Shown here piece by piece: positions 42,490-51,347 of a stretch of 64,000 nucleotides of DNA. This stretch comes from Ardenticatenales bacterium (GTDB lineage: Bacteria; Chloroflexota; Anaerolineae; Promineifilales; Promineifilaceae). Below the pieces are notes generated by a model. That model was not told the origin of the DNA and ran no database searches. It saw nothing but the letters and a program-made list of their open reading frames with translations. Every line of letters starts with the position of its first letter. Within the stretch, counting starts at the first letter, position 1. The DNA is taken from contig JACKBL010000005.1 in NCBI GenBank assembly GCA_020634515.1, forward strand, positions 248,001 to 312,000, written 5' to 3'. A program made the position numbers and the translations under genes.

Positions 42490-43494
42490 TTGAAGAAACT
42501 ACAACTGCTGCTGGGCGTGGGCATCAGCGCCCTTTTTTTATGGCGCGCTCTGGGCGGGCTGCAACTGGGCGCGGTCTGGCAAGATATTCGTGGCGCCAAT
42601 TATTGGTGGCTCATCCCCAGCGTTCTCACTTACTTCGTGGCCGTTTGGGCGCGCACCTGGCGTTGGGACTACATGCTGCGCCCGCTGAAGCGCATCTCCC
42701 TGCGCCGCCTTTTTCCCGTCGTCGTCATTGGCTACATGGGCAACAACGTTTACCCGTTTCGCGCCGGCGAACTGTTGCGCGCCTATGTGCTGCGGCAGCG
42801 GGAGAGCGTGCCCGTGAGCGCCAGCCTGGCGACGGTGATTGTGGAGCGCGTTTTCGATGGGTTGGTGATGCTGGTGTTTGTGTTTGTGGCCCTGCCGATT
42901 GCGCCGCTGCCCAGCGACGAGATTCGCGGCCTGGTGGTGATCGCCAGCGTTGCTTTTTTCGCGGCGTTGCTGGTTTTCTTCGCGCTGGCGGCGATGCCGG
43001 GGCGGGCTTTCCAGGTGATTCATTGGGTGGTGACGCGCATCATGCCGGCACGCATCCGCCCCCCGCTCCTCGATTTCACCCGCCGCTTCCTCGATGGCCT
43101 GGAATCGCTGCGCAGTTTCCGCAACGTCGTCATGATCTTCCTCACTTCCGTCGTCATCTGGCTCCTGGAAACCGTCAAGTACTGGTTTGTCATGCACGCC
43201 TTCGACTTCCAGGTCAGCTTCTTCGCCCTCATGCTCATGAACGGCGTCGTCAACCTGGCGACCACGCTGCCCTCCGCCCCCGGCTACATTGGCACATTTG
43301 ACACCCCCGGCATCGAAGTCCTCAAACTCTACAACGTCCCCGCCGTCGTCGCCACCGCCTACACCCTCGTCTTGCACGCCGCCTTGTGGCTGCCCATCAC
43401 CCTGCTCGGCCTCGTCTACATGCTGCGCGAAGGCTTGAGTTGGGCCGATTTTGGTCGCGCCGTGCGCGTGGCCGAAGGGGAGGGGCGCGCATGA
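42490..43494 (+). CDS. YbhN/flippase-like membrane protein
   Basis: This 334-residue protein has about eight membrane helices and belongs to the lysylphosphatidylglycerol synthase transmembrane (UPF0104/YbhN/AglD) superfamily. It has the conserved GNNVYPFRAGELLRAY block and TLPSAPGYIGTFD. Members flip or handle lipid-linked substrates. It starts with TTG, with no better ATG nearby. The stop overlaps the next start by four bases (ATGA), so it is coupled to the FAD oxidase. Together with the UDP-glucose dehydrogenase further on, it points to surface glycan or lipid synthesis. Confidence 0.85.
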   Translation: MKKLQLLLGVGISALFLWRALGGLQLGAVWQDIRGANYWWLIPSVLTYFVAVWARTWRWDYMLRPLKRISLRRLFPVVVIGYMGNNVYPFRAGELLRAYVLRQRESVPVSASLATVIVERVFDGLVMLVFVFVALPIAPLPSDEIRGLVVIASVAFFAALLVFFALAAMPGRAFQVIHWVVTRIMPARIRPPLLDFTRRFLDGLESLRSFRNVVMIFLTSVVIWLLETVKYWFVMHAFDFQVSFFALMLMNGVVNLATTLPSAPGYIGTFDTPGIEVLKLYNVPAVVATAYTLVLHAALWLPITLLGLVYMLREGLSWADFGRAVRVAEGEGRA

Positions 43495-44795
43495 ACGTGG
43501 GCATCGTGGGCGCGGGGCTTGCCGGCCTCTCCGCCGCTTATGACCTCCTTAATGCCGATCACGCCGTCACCCTTTATGAGGCCGGCGACCACGCCGGCGG
43601 TCTCGCCGCCGGCTTCCGCGATCCCGCCTGGGATTGGCATCTGGAGCAGTTTTACCACCACATTTTCGAGTCCGACCAGGAGATGATTCGCCTGGTCGAA
43701 GAGCTGGGCATCCGCGACAAGCTCTTTTTTCCCCGTCCCATCACTTCCTTCTACTACGAGGGCCGCATTTACCCGTTCGATTCCCTCTTGCGCATCATGC
43801 GCTATCCCGCCCTGGACCCTTTTGCCTTCTTCCGCTTCGGCGCGGTCACGGCTTTCCTGCGCTATACGCGATTCTGGCGCAACCTGGAAAAATACACCGC
43901 CGATGAATGGATGACGCGCTGGTATGGGCGCAAGGCGTATAATGCCACCTGGCGGCCTGCCCTGATCAACAAATTTGGCCCCTACTACCAGGACGTGACG
44001 ATGGCCTGGATGTGGGCCAGGTTGGTGGCGCGCAGCTTTCGCCTCGGCTCCTTTGAGGGGGGGTTCCAGACGCTCGTTGACGCGCTGACGGATGCGGTGC
44101 GCGGGCGCGGCGGCGAAATCCGCTTTAACTGCCCGGTGCGGGCCATCACGCCGCAAGGGGATGGGCGGCTATCGCTGCAATTCGCCGGGGGCGAGGCGGT
44201 TCATGACCAATGCCTGGCGACGACTTCCCCCGCACTGCTGGCGCGATTGGCTCCCGCGCTGCCGCCGGATTACCTGGGCAAGTTGTTGCAGTTGAAGAGC
44301 CTGGGTGCGGTGGTGCTGGTGTTGGCGCTGCGCCGGCAGTTGCTCACGGACGGGACTTACTGGTTGAACATTCCCGCGTCGTCGCCGAACAAGGCGGAAA
44401 ATGAGATTCCCTTCCTGGCGCTGGTGGAGCATACCAACTATCTGGATCGCGCCCACTATGGCGGCGACCACATTGTTTACTGTGGCGACTATGTGGTGCC
44501 GGACCATGCGTATATGACGACGCCGGCATCTGATCTCGAAACCCTCTTCACCAGTTACCTGCCGCGCTTCAATCCCGCCTTCCGCCCCGATTGGGTGCGG
44601 CGAAGCTGGGTGTTCCGTGCACCCTATGCCCAACCCGTGCCCACGGTAAACCATTCGCAAAACATCCCCGCCATCCAGACGCCGGTTGCCGGTCTTTATT
44701 ATGCCGGCATGAGCCAGGTGTACCCATGGGATCGCGGCACAAATTTCGCGGTGGAGATTGGCCGCCGTGCGGCGCGGATCATGTTGGGGGGATGA
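43491..44795 (+). CDS. FAD-dependent amine oxidase/desaturase-like protein
   Basis: This 434-residue flavoprotein opens with the FAD motif GIVGAGLAGLSAAYDL and the GG doublet HAGGLAAGF, as in protoporphyrinogen-oxidase/amine-oxidase proteins. The C-terminal FAD contact is YYAGMSQVYPWDRGTN. Similar proteins in glycan clusters are annotated as NAD(P)/FAD-dependent oxidoreductases of unknown substrate. The start overlaps the flippase-like gene by four bases. The 35 extra upstream in-frame residues belong to that gene's coding region and are not used. Confidence 0.82.
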   Translation: MNVGIVGAGLAGLSAAYDLLNADHAVTLYEAGDHAGGLAAGFRDPAWDWHLEQFYHHIFESDQEMIRLVEELGIRDKLFFPRPITSFYYEGRIYPFDSLLRIMRYPALDPFAFFRFGAVTAFLRYTRFWRNLEKYTADEWMTRWYGRKAYNATWRPALINKFGPYYQDVTMAWMWARLVARSFRLGSFEGGFQTLVDALTDAVRGRGGEIRFNCPVRAITPQGDGRLSLQFAGGEAVHDQCLATTSPALLARLAPALPPDYLGKLLQLKSLGAVVLVLALRRQLLTDGTYWLNIPASSPNKAENEIPFLALVEHTNYLDRAHYGGDHIVYCGDYVVPDHAYMTTPASDLETLFTSYLPRFNPAFRPDWVRRSWVFRAPYAQPVPTVNHSQNIPAIQTPVAGLYYAGMSQVYPWDRGTNFAVEIGRRAARIMLGG

Positions 44796-44874
44796 GGGGA
44801 AATGCCGGCACGACGCTTGAACTTCCCGCCGATCTAGGCAATAATGCCATACAGAAAACAGTTGTAACTGCCAG

Positions 44875-44916
44875 GGACTGACGATGCAATTCCGTACGTT
44901 ATTTCATCGTCAGTCC
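44875..44916. repeat. GACTGACGATG-family palindrome, short form
   Basis: GGACTGACGATGCAATTCCG and TACGTTATTTCATCGTCAGT form a dyad with 14 paired bases. It lies between the oxidase and UDP-glucose dehydrogenase genes. Confidence 0.8.
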
Positions 44917-44994
44917 TAACCACATTTTTGCGGATGCACATGCCATCCGCGTTTTTCCGCGTTAATCCGCGTCCTATTTCTAAAGGAGCAAATC

Positions 44995-46437
44995 ATGAAA
45001 ATAATCGTCATCGGAACGGGCTACGTGGGACTGCCCCACGCGGCCATCTGCGCCGAATACGGCCATGAAGTCATTGCCTACGACATTGACGAAGAAAAAA
45101 TCGCCGCCTACCAGACGGGCGAACGCGAGGAAATCGAGCGTTTTGTCAACGAACCCGGCCTGGTCAGCGCCATCAATGAAAGCCTGGGGCGCTACCTCTT
45201 CTTCACCACCGACCTGGCCTCGGTGATTGAAGGCACGGATGTCATCTTCCTCTGCCTGCCCACGCCGCCCAAGTGGGACGGCTCCACCGACCTCAGCTAC
45301 TACATGAACGCCGCCCACACCCTGGCCGATCTGTTGGCGCACCGCCAGAACAAGAAGCGGGTGGTAGTCGTGAACAAGAGCACGGTGCCGATCGGCACGG
45401 CGCGGCTGTTGGAGCAGGTTTTTCAGGAGCACGAGGTGGAAAACGCAGGCGTGGCCTCCAACCCGGAATTCCTGCCGCAAGGGAATGCCGTCGAAGCCTC
45501 CCGCCGCCCTGACCGCGTGGTCGTGGGCGCGGATTCCGACGTTGACCACAAGATTCTGCGCCGCGTCTACTCGCAATACGTCAATCACGTGCGCATCCGC
45601 TACCTGGAAACGACGCCAGAAACGGCGGAGGCCATCAAGTACATGGCGAACACGCTGCTGTTGACCTACATCTCTTTCTGGAATGGGGTAGGGGCGCGCC
45701 TGGCGGAGACGTTTGGTAACATCCGCATGGAAGACCTGAAGGTGGGCGTGACCGCCGATGCCCGTATCAGCACCTGGGGGTCCTACGTGAGCAACGGCGC
45801 GGGCGGAAGTTGCTTTGGCAAGGATATTCAGTCACTCATTTACCAATTGAATCGCGCGGGCCGCTCCACCGATTTGCTGCAAGCGGTCTACAATATCAAC
45901 GAGTTCCAGAAGTTCTATCTGATTGATCGTGCCGTGCAGGAAGCCGGCTTCAACTTCAACCAGAAGACGGTGGCCTTGTTGGGAATGGCCTTCAAGAAGC
46001 GCACGAACGATATGCGCGACTCGGCGGCGCTGAAGGCGGTGGAAGGATTGCTGGCGCGGGGCGTCACGTCGATACGGGCGTATGACCCGCTGGCGATGGC
46101 GGATGCGCAGCGGTACTGGTTCAACCCGGAGCGCAACCATCTGTTTAGCCGTATCTCTTATTTTGACTCGGCGCAGGAGGCAATTGCCGGCAGCGACGCA
46201 GCCTTCATCTCTACCGATTGGGAAGAGTTCCGCGGCCTGACGCACACGTTCATGGAAACCGTATCGCCCCCCTTCCTGGTCATTGACGGGCGGCGCATGA
46301 TCCCCGATTTCGACGTTCTCGTGGACAACGGGTACGATTACCTGCCCGTGGGCGGCGTGCTCCTGCGCGGCCAGGCGGGCGGTCCCGCGGCCAACGGCCA
46401 GTACACGGAGTTGATGACGCCCCACGTTATCTCCTAG
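44995..46437 (+). CDS. UDP-glucose/GDP-mannose dehydrogenase family protein
   Basis: This 480-residue dehydrogenase has the NAD motif GTGYVGLPHA, the central helix region with the catalytic cysteine at 273 (GAGGSCFGKD), and the C-terminal sugar-binding domain with GMAFKKRTNDMRDS. It oxidises a nucleotide sugar, probably UDP-glucose to UDP-glucuronate, with two NAD. The likely products feed the 4-epimerase encoded at 15.5 kb. AAAGGAG lies 8 bp upstream of the start. A UDP-ManNAc dehydrogenase role cannot be excluded by sequence alone. Confidence 0.9.
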   Translation: MKIIVIGTGYVGLPHAAICAEYGHEVIAYDIDEEKIAAYQTGEREEIERFVNEPGLVSAINESLGRYLFFTTDLASVIEGTDVIFLCLPTPPKWDGSTDLSYYMNAAHTLADLLAHRQNKKRVVVVNKSTVPIGTARLLEQVFQEHEVENAGVASNPEFLPQGNAVEASRRPDRVVVGADSDVDHKILRRVYSQYVNHVRIRYLETTPETAEAIKYMANTLLLTYISFWNGVGARLAETFGNIRMEDLKVGVTADARISTWGSYVSNGAGGSCFGKDIQSLIYQLNRAGRSTDLLQAVYNINEFQKFYLIDRAVQEAGFNFNQKTVALLGMAFKKRTNDMRDSAALKAVEGLLARGVTSIRAYDPLAMADAQRYWFNPERNHLFSRISYFDSAQEAIAGSDAAFISTDWEEFRGLTHTFMETVSPPFLVIDGRRMIPDFDVLVDNGYDYLPVGGVLLRGQAGGPAANGQYTELMTPHVIS

Positions 46438-46463
46438 CCGTTCCCCGTTAAGGATGCATTCTT

Positions 46464-46608
46464 AGATTGGACCAATTTTCTCTTGTGAAATTGGTCCAAT
46501 CTAGCTTGGCCGTTACTCTTGATTAACCGTAACTATTCACGTCTCCGAGAGATTGGACCAATTTTGTAGACATCAATAAGATTCAACCAGAGCAAATTGG
46601 TCCAATCT
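46464..46608. repeat. Two adjacent AGATTGGACC inverted repeats
   Basis: The first copy spans 46464-46502 with a 19-nt loop and the second 46550-46608 with a 39-nt loop. The DNA between them includes AACCGTAACTATTCACGTC. The flank after the second copy, ATGACCTGTATAGTCACG, matches the flank of the copy at 33469. Half of a CTTCCGGGAAG repeat follows at 46648-46657. Confidence 0.88.
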
Positions 46609-46664
46609 GGGCAGATGACCTGTATAGTCACGATTAACCTTACAGTTTCCGGGAAGATCGTCGT

Positions 46665-47468
46665 TTAATAATGCGTAAGCGTTCCTTCCAGGCGGGCGCG
46701 TTCCACGGCCAGGCGGAAAATGAGCAGGGACAGGGGGAACAAGACGACGCAGAACCCGGCCAGCGTTAACAGATTCGGTCGCAGTTCCGCCCAGCCCGCG
46801 CCTTTGAGCAGCGCCAGCCGCATCACGTCTACGGCGTAGGTGACGGGCAGCAGCCGGGAGATGGCTTGCAGCCAGCCGGGGAGGACGGTGATGGGGAAGT
46901 AGATGCCGCCGAGTAAGGTGGCCAGTTGGGTGAGGATGGCCGTGACCGGATCGCCCCGTTTGATGACCGTGATAATGCCGGCAGCCATTATCCCCAAACT
47001 CGCAAAAGCCATAATCGACAACGCCAGCCCCACGAGGCCCCCTACCACATTCGCGTGCGTGAAGCGCACGCCCAACAGCACCCCCAGCAGCAGATAAACA
47101 AACACCCGCAGCGTGGCGTAGGCATATCCCCACACCGCCGAGCCGACCACGATACCCGGCAGCGGCGCGGGCGTCATGATCATTGCCTCCAGCGTGCCCG
47201 TGTTCTGCGCCTGGCGCAGCCCGCGCGAAAAACTGTTCAGCCCCACCGTAAAATAGCCGTTGAAGGCAATGCCAATCAAGACGAACGAGAAGTAATCGGT
47301 GTTGTATTCCGCCAATGCGGGGATGGTCCGCGCATCCACGAGCTGCGCCAGGAAATAAAACGTGAACGCGCCGAAGATGACGCTGAACAGGCTCATGAAG
47401 AAGGAGAGGCGGTAGCTCGTCTCCTCCACAAAATCCCGCTCCAAAAAGGCCCACAGCAGCCGCAGCAT
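46665..47468 (-). CDS. ABC-2 type transporter permease
   Basis: This 267-residue integral membrane protein has about six hydrophobic helices. The ABC-2 family signature region GTLEAMIMTPAPLPGIVVGS and LLGGIYFPITVLPGWL are present. It pairs with the ATPase gene located 9 bp upstream on the same strand. The predicted complex would export a lipid, glycan or drug. The specificity is unknown. Confidence 0.88.
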   Translation of the reverse strand: MLRLLWAFLERDFVEETSYRLSFFMSLFSVIFGAFTFYFLAQLVDARTIPALAEYNTDYFSFVLIGIAFNGYFTVGLNSFSRGLRQAQNTGTLEAMIMTPAPLPGIVVGSAVWGYAYATLRVFVYLLLGVLLGVRFTHANVVGGLVGLALSIMAFASLGIMAAGIITVIKRGDPVTAILTQLATLLGGIYFPITVLPGWLQAISRLLPVTYAVDVMRLALLKGAGWAELRPNLLTLAGFCVVLFPLSLLIFRLAVERARLEGTLTHY

Positions 47469-47477
47469 CTTGTTTCG

Positions 47478-48470
47478 CTAACCTCCCGCCGCTTCCTGCG
47501 TATCCTGGGTGTAGTGCGCGAACACTTCTTCCAGCGTAGGCGGCTGCCCTTCAATGCCGAGGATGGTCACGTTGTGCTGCCGTAAGGTGTCCAGCAGCCG
47601 GTTGAGGCTGCCGTCTGCTTCGCCGGCGTGGAAGCGCAGCAGGGTGTGGTCGCCGCTTTGCTCCAGGGTAAGATCGGTGACTGTTTGCGCGAGGGTGGGG
47701 GGGAGATGTGCCGGCATTTCGTCCACGCGCGCCACATATTGCCAATGGGGCTGCAACTGCCGCCGCAGCATTCGCGGGCTACCCACCGCGCGCACCTCCC
47801 CCTGGTGCATCACCGCCACCCGCTGGCAAAGCGTTTCCGCTTCCGCCAGATCATGCGTAATCAAGAAAACCGTCACCCCCTGCTCCGCCACCAACTGCCG
47901 AACCAGCGCGTGCAACCGCTGCGTCGCCACCGGGTCCAGGCTGCGGCTCGGTTCATCCAAAAAAAGAATACGCGGCTGATGCAGCAAGGCACGCGCGATA
48001 GCCAGCCGCTGCTTCATCCCCGTCGAATAATTGCTGAAACGAATGTCCGCCCGCGACCGCAGATCAACCGCGGTCAGCACCTCCTCAATACGTTGCGTGG
48101 CCGCCGCGCCATGCAACCCGTGCATGGCCGCGAAGAAGCGCAAATTGCGCCGCCCGGAAAGCCGCCAATAAAAGCTGCGTTCATCCGTCACCACCAGCCC
48201 CACGGCGGCGCGAATCGCCCGCGGCTCGTCCAAAGAGCAGCCGGCCACGCGGGCGCCGCCGCTGTTGGGCAGGATCAGCGTACACAGCATCTTTACCAGG
48301 GTTGTTTTGCCGGCGCCATTTGGCCCCAACAAACCAAACACCTCCCCCGGCGGCACTTGCAGCGTCACATCCCGCACCGCCGTCACGCGCGGGCGGCGCG
48401 CCACCCGCCGCCACCCCTGGGGCTGGTCGAAAATCTTCGTTAGAGCGTCGGTCTCAATAGCAAATTCCAT
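47478..48470 (-). CDS. ABC transporter ATP-binding protein (ABC-2 partner)
   Basis: This 330-residue ATPase has Walker A GPNGAGKTT near residue 57, the signature YSTGMKQRL, Walker B ILFLDEPSRSLD and the H-loop THD. The 90-residue C-terminal extension is typical of DrrA-type exporters for drugs, glycolipids or lantibiotics. ATG 48470 has GGAAG upstream and is preferred to 48494. The permease starts 9 bp downstream, so the two genes form an operon. Confidence 0.92.
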   Translation of the reverse strand: MEFAIETDALTKIFDQPQGWRRVARRPRVTAVRDVTLQVPPGEVFGLLGPNGAGKTTLVKMLCTLILPNSGGARVAGCSLDEPRAIRAAVGLVVTDERSFYWRLSGRRNLRFFAAMHGLHGAAATQRIEEVLTAVDLRSRADIRFSNYSTGMKQRLAIARALLHQPRILFLDEPSRSLDPVATQRLHALVRQLVAEQGVTVFLITHDLAEAETLCQRVAVMHQGEVRAVGSPRMLRRQLQPHWQYVARVDEMPAHLPPTLAQTVTDLTLEQSGDHTLLRFHAGEADGSLNRLLDTLRQHNVTILGIEGQPPTLEEVFAHYTQDTQEAAGG

Positions 48471-48510
48471 GCGCTTCCATACGGTACTGGACACCGGCGT
48501 TTTTGGGGTG

Positions 48511-48551
48511 GCGGCTTCAGCCGACCCACCTATGGCGGTTTGACCCGGCTG
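48511..48551. repeat. GGCTTCAGCCGACCC / GGTTTGACCCGGCT repeat
   Basis: GCGGCTTCAGCCGACCC, ACCTATGGC, GGTTTGACCCGGCT is the third copy of this family. It lies between the ABC ATPase start and the end of the aminotransferase gene. Confidence 0.8.
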
Positions 48552-48596
48552 GCTAATTCGCCGAATTGACGCGAGAGGGCAGGACCCCGTCCCTTC

Positions 48597-49724
48597 CTAC
48601 TGTGCTTGCGCGAGATAGGCGTCATACTGCGCCAGGTTCGCGCCAAAGTTGTGGCGACCGAGGCCAAAGCGCACGAATCGGTCGTCGGCTCCCAGGAACG
48701 GACCCGGCAGCAACAGAATGCCCTGCTCGCGCGCCAACCGCTCGCAGTAAGCCGTGGTTGAGGGGACGGCCATCTCCACCAGGGCCACGGAGCCGGCTTG
48801 TGGTGGTCGCCAGGTGAACAGGTCGGTCCAGCGGGCGAAAAACGTCCGCGCCAGCGCCAGATTTTGGGCGATAATGGCCCGATTGCGGGCGATAAGGGGG
48901 GCGCGCGCCCGCAGCGCCGCCGTCGCCAGAAATTCAGATGGAGCCGGCGGGCAGATGGTCGTGTAATGTTTCCAGTTGATTAGCTGCTCGCGCAGCGCCG
49001 CGTTCCGCACCACCAGCCAGCCGCTGCGCAGCCCTGGCAGGCCATGTACTTTGGACAGCCCGGCCAGTACAATGGCCTGCTCATACAAATCCGCCGCCGA
49101 TGGCAGCATGGGCGTGCCGGCATTTTCCAGGCCGCGGTACATTTCGTCGCAAAACAGCCAGATGCCACGCTCGCGCGCCATCTCAACAAGCGCGTGGAAC
49201 TGCGCCGCATCGGGCAGCAGGCCGGTGGGGTTATGGGGGAAATTGACGATGAGCAGGCGGGTTTGCGGCGTCAGCAGGCGGGCCAGATCGTCCAGATCGA
49301 GCCGCCAGCTGGTGGGCGTGGGCCGGATGGGCCACGGCTTGAGCGGAGCCGGTTGTACGATATGCGCCGCCAGGTGGCGCAGCGAGTCATAAGCCGGGGT
49401 GAGGGCGATAACTTCGTCGCCGGGTTGCAGCAGGGCGCGCATGGTCAGGTAGATGCCCTCTTCCGGCGCGCCGAGAACGACGATGTCCGCCGCGCCGATG
49501 GTCTCGTAGGTGGCGGCGATCTCCCGGCGCAGCGCCGGATGCCCCTGTGATTCCGTGTATCCCAGGTGCAAACGCCCCAACGCAGACGCGGGAATATCCG
49601 CGAGGGCCAGCAGTTCGCCCACCGTCATGCTCTCGCAGTCGGAAGCGCACAGCAGGTAGGGCGTGGTAAACTCGTAGCGAGCGAAGAATTGTTCTGTGGC
49701 AAAGGGGGGGATTGGTGTCGTCAT
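48597..49724 (-). CDS. PLP-dependent aminotransferase, class I/II
   Basis: This 375-residue fold-type I PLP enzyme has the Schiff-base lysine at about 225 in LSKVHGLPGLRSGW. The cofactor-anchoring NFPHNPTG and FCDEMYRG motifs are present. GYTESQGHPALRREIA near residue 55 is typical of aspartate aminotransferase/capreomycidine synthase-like subfamilies. The ATG at 49724 is only 18 bp from the divergent PfkB kinase gene, so promoters must lie inside the neighbouring coding regions. The substrate is unknown. An extension to 50570 in the same frame is an antisense reading of the PfkB gene. Confidence 0.88.
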   Translation of the reverse strand: MTTPIPPFATEQFFARYEFTTPYLLCASDCESMTVGELLALADIPASALGRLHLGYTESQGHPALRREIAATYETIGAADIVVLGAPEEGIYLTMRALLQPGDEVIALTPAYDSLRHLAAHIVQPAPLKPWPIRPTPTSWRLDLDDLARLLTPQTRLLIVNFPHNPTGLLPDAAQFHALVEMARERGIWLFCDEMYRGLENAGTPMLPSAADLYEQAIVLAGLSKVHGLPGLRSGWLVVRNAALREQLINWKHYTTICPPAPSEFLATAALRARAPLIARNRAIIAQNLALARTFFARWTDLFTWRPPQAGSVALVEMAVPSTTAYCERLAREQGILLLPGPFLGADDRFVRFGLGRHNFGANLAQYDAYLAQAQ

Positions 49725-49742
49725 GGGTGAACAGGATGTTTT

Positions 49743-50651
49743 ATGAGTCGGATGGCGGTTTGTGGATTGATTAACGTGGAAACGACGCTGCGCGTGGAAG
49801 GGTTTCCCCTTGATTACAGCCCCGTGCGGTATCCCTTCTTTGGCATTGACAGCAGCGTGTCTGGCGTGGGCTACAATCTGGCCCTGGCGCTGACGACGCT
49901 GGGGGACGAGGTGCGTTTGTTCTCCTTGATCGGGGCAGACCAGGCCGGCTTCCTCGTGCGCCGGGTGCTGCAACAGCAGGAGATCGCGGATGCTAACGTA
50001 CTTGATCGGGATACGCCCACGGCGCAGTCCGTCGTTCTCTATGACGCCAATGGACGGCGCATGATCTTCACCGATTTGAAGGCGATGCAGGAGCAAGTCT
50101 ATCCGACAGCCCCTTTCATTGCCAGTTTGCCGGGTTGCGAATTGGCCGTTCTTTGCAATATCAATTTTGCGCGTCCCTTGTTGGCGTTGGCGCGCGCGGC
50201 GGGCGTGCCCGTGGCCACGGATGTTCATGCGATTCACGATCTGGAGGATGACTATAATCGGGATTATATGGCGGCGGCGAACATTTTGTTTATGAGCCAC
50301 GAACGCCTCCCTTGCGCCCCGGAGGCGTGGGCGCGGCGGGTGCTGGCGCGTTATGGGCCGGATATTTTGGTGATCGGTTTGGGGGCGGCGGGGGCGCTGC
50401 TGGCGGTGGCGGCGGATAATTATGTGGGGCGGGTTCCGGCGGTTGCTGTGCGTCCGGTGGTCAGCACGGTGGGCGCGGGGGATGCGCTTTTTGCCAGTTT
50501 TTGTCACTTTTATGGGCGAGATGGTGATCCGTATGGGGCGCTGCGGCGGGCTGTGGTTTTCGCGGGGCATAAGATTGGGGCGAGGGGCGGGGCGGCGGGG
50601 TTTTTGACGGAGCCGGCCCTTAATTTACTTTTTAAGCAAGATGGGGGATAA
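49743..50651 (+). CDS. PfkB family carbohydrate kinase
   Basis: This 302-residue ribokinase-fold protein has the catalytic motif STVGAGDALFASF with the base aspartate at about 247. The N-terminal GLINVETTL and SGVGYNLALALTTLG blocks belong to the substrate-binding part. It phosphorylates a sugar or nucleoside; which one is not clear. The 18-bp divergent spacing with the aminotransferase gene suggests overlapping promoters. The gene ends with an extremely G-rich plus strand just before TGCCGGCA at 50652. Confidence 0.85.
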   Translation: MSRMAVCGLINVETTLRVEGFPLDYSPVRYPFFGIDSSVSGVGYNLALALTTLGDEVRLFSLIGADQAGFLVRRVLQQQEIADANVLDRDTPTAQSVVLYDANGRRMIFTDLKAMQEQVYPTAPFIASLPGCELAVLCNINFARPLLALARAAGVPVATDVHAIHDLEDDYNRDYMAAANILFMSHERLPCAPEAWARRVLARYGPDILVIGLGAAGALLAVAADNYVGRVPAVAVRPVVSTVGAGDALFASFCHFYGRDGDPYGALRRAVVFAGHKIGARGGAAGFLTEPALNLLFKQDGG

Positions 50652-50715
50652 TGCCGGCATCTAGCCGCTATGGGAGAAGCACCGGCACAACGTAACAGTC
50701 GTCTATCGGAGAAGG

Positions 50716-50815
50716 CGAGTTAGAAACTCGCCCTACAGGAAAAATTCGAAGGAGACAACATCTTCCCGGAAGTTGCTCCCCAGGGCCATCATCCGTGACG
50801 AAGCTTCCGGGAAGA
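50716..50815. repeat. GGCGAGTT and CTTCCCGGAAG repeats upstream of mscL
   Basis: At 50716-50740, GGCGAGTTAGAAACTCGCCC forms a hairpin followed by TACAG, the reverse form of the GTAGGGCGAGTTT repeat. At 50761-50815 the perfect inverted arms TCTTCCCGGAAG and CTTCCGGGAAGA enclose 31 nt. The region lies between the PfkB kinase gene and mscL. Confidence 0.85.
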
Positions 50816-50836
50816 TCATTTTCAGAGGAGCACACC

Positions 50837-51250
50837 ATGTTAAAAGAATTCCGTGATTTTGCCATGCGTGGCAACCTGTTGGACCTGGCTTTTGCCGTTA
50901 TATTGGGAGCCGCGTTTGGTCCTATCATCGCTTCTTTGGTCAATGACATTGTCATGCCCCCCATTGGCTTACTCCTGGGTGGCGTGGACTTCGCCAACCT
51001 GTTCATCGTTCTCAAGGGCGGCACGTTTGCCACCCTGGCGGACGCCCAGGCCGCCGGCGCCGTCACAATCAACTATGGCCTGTTCATCAACGCGATAATC
51101 AATTTCCTGATCGTGGCCTTTGTGGTTTTCTTGATTGTGCGCCAGGTGAATCGCAGCAAGAAGCAGGAAGAAGCAGCCCCACCCGCGCCGCCGGAACCCA
51201 GCGCCGAGGAAAAACTGCTGGCGGAAATCCGCGATCTGCTGAAGAAATAG
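50837..51250 (+). CDS. mscL: Large-conductance mechanosensitive channel
   Basis: This 137-residue protein matches MscL over its length. The N-terminal amphipathic [20 protein letters not shown] leads into TM1 and the pore. A periplasmic loop, TM2 with [14 protein letters not shown], and a cytoplasmic acidic/Ala-Pro helical bundle follow. It opens under membrane tension as an emergency release valve in hypo-osmotic shock. ATG 50837 is preceded by GAGGAG. Confidence 0.95.
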   Translation: MLKEFRDFAMRGNLLDLAFAVILGAAFGPIIASLVNDIVMPPIGLLLGGVDFANLFIVLKGGTFATLADAQAAGAVTINYGLFINAIINFLIVAFVVFLIVRQVNRSKKQEEAAPPAPPEPSAEEKLLAEIRDLLKK

Positions 51251-51347
51251 CGCTAGAAATTATGCCATCCAGCCGTCCCGCGTGACCGGGGCGATAGGAG
51301 GACCAGGGGCGCGACATGCCGGCAACGGGTGTCGCGCCTGTTTCGTT

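Noticed and set aside
42490..43494. Lysyl-phosphatidylglycerol synthase (MprF)
   Set aside because: Only the membrane half is present and the aminoacyl-transferase domain is missing, so a flippase-like name is safer.
44920..44985. Regulatory element GCGGATGCAC...CCGCGTTTTTCCGCG
   Set aside because: Similar GCGGAT/CGCGGAAAAACGCG fragments occur at 63690-63720 and look like general low-complexity repeats; no specific function is supported.
49725..50570. N-terminal extension of the aminotransferase
   Set aside because: The extension is the antisense of the PfkB gene and gives a basic low-complexity sequence. ATG 49724 starts the recognisable enzyme.
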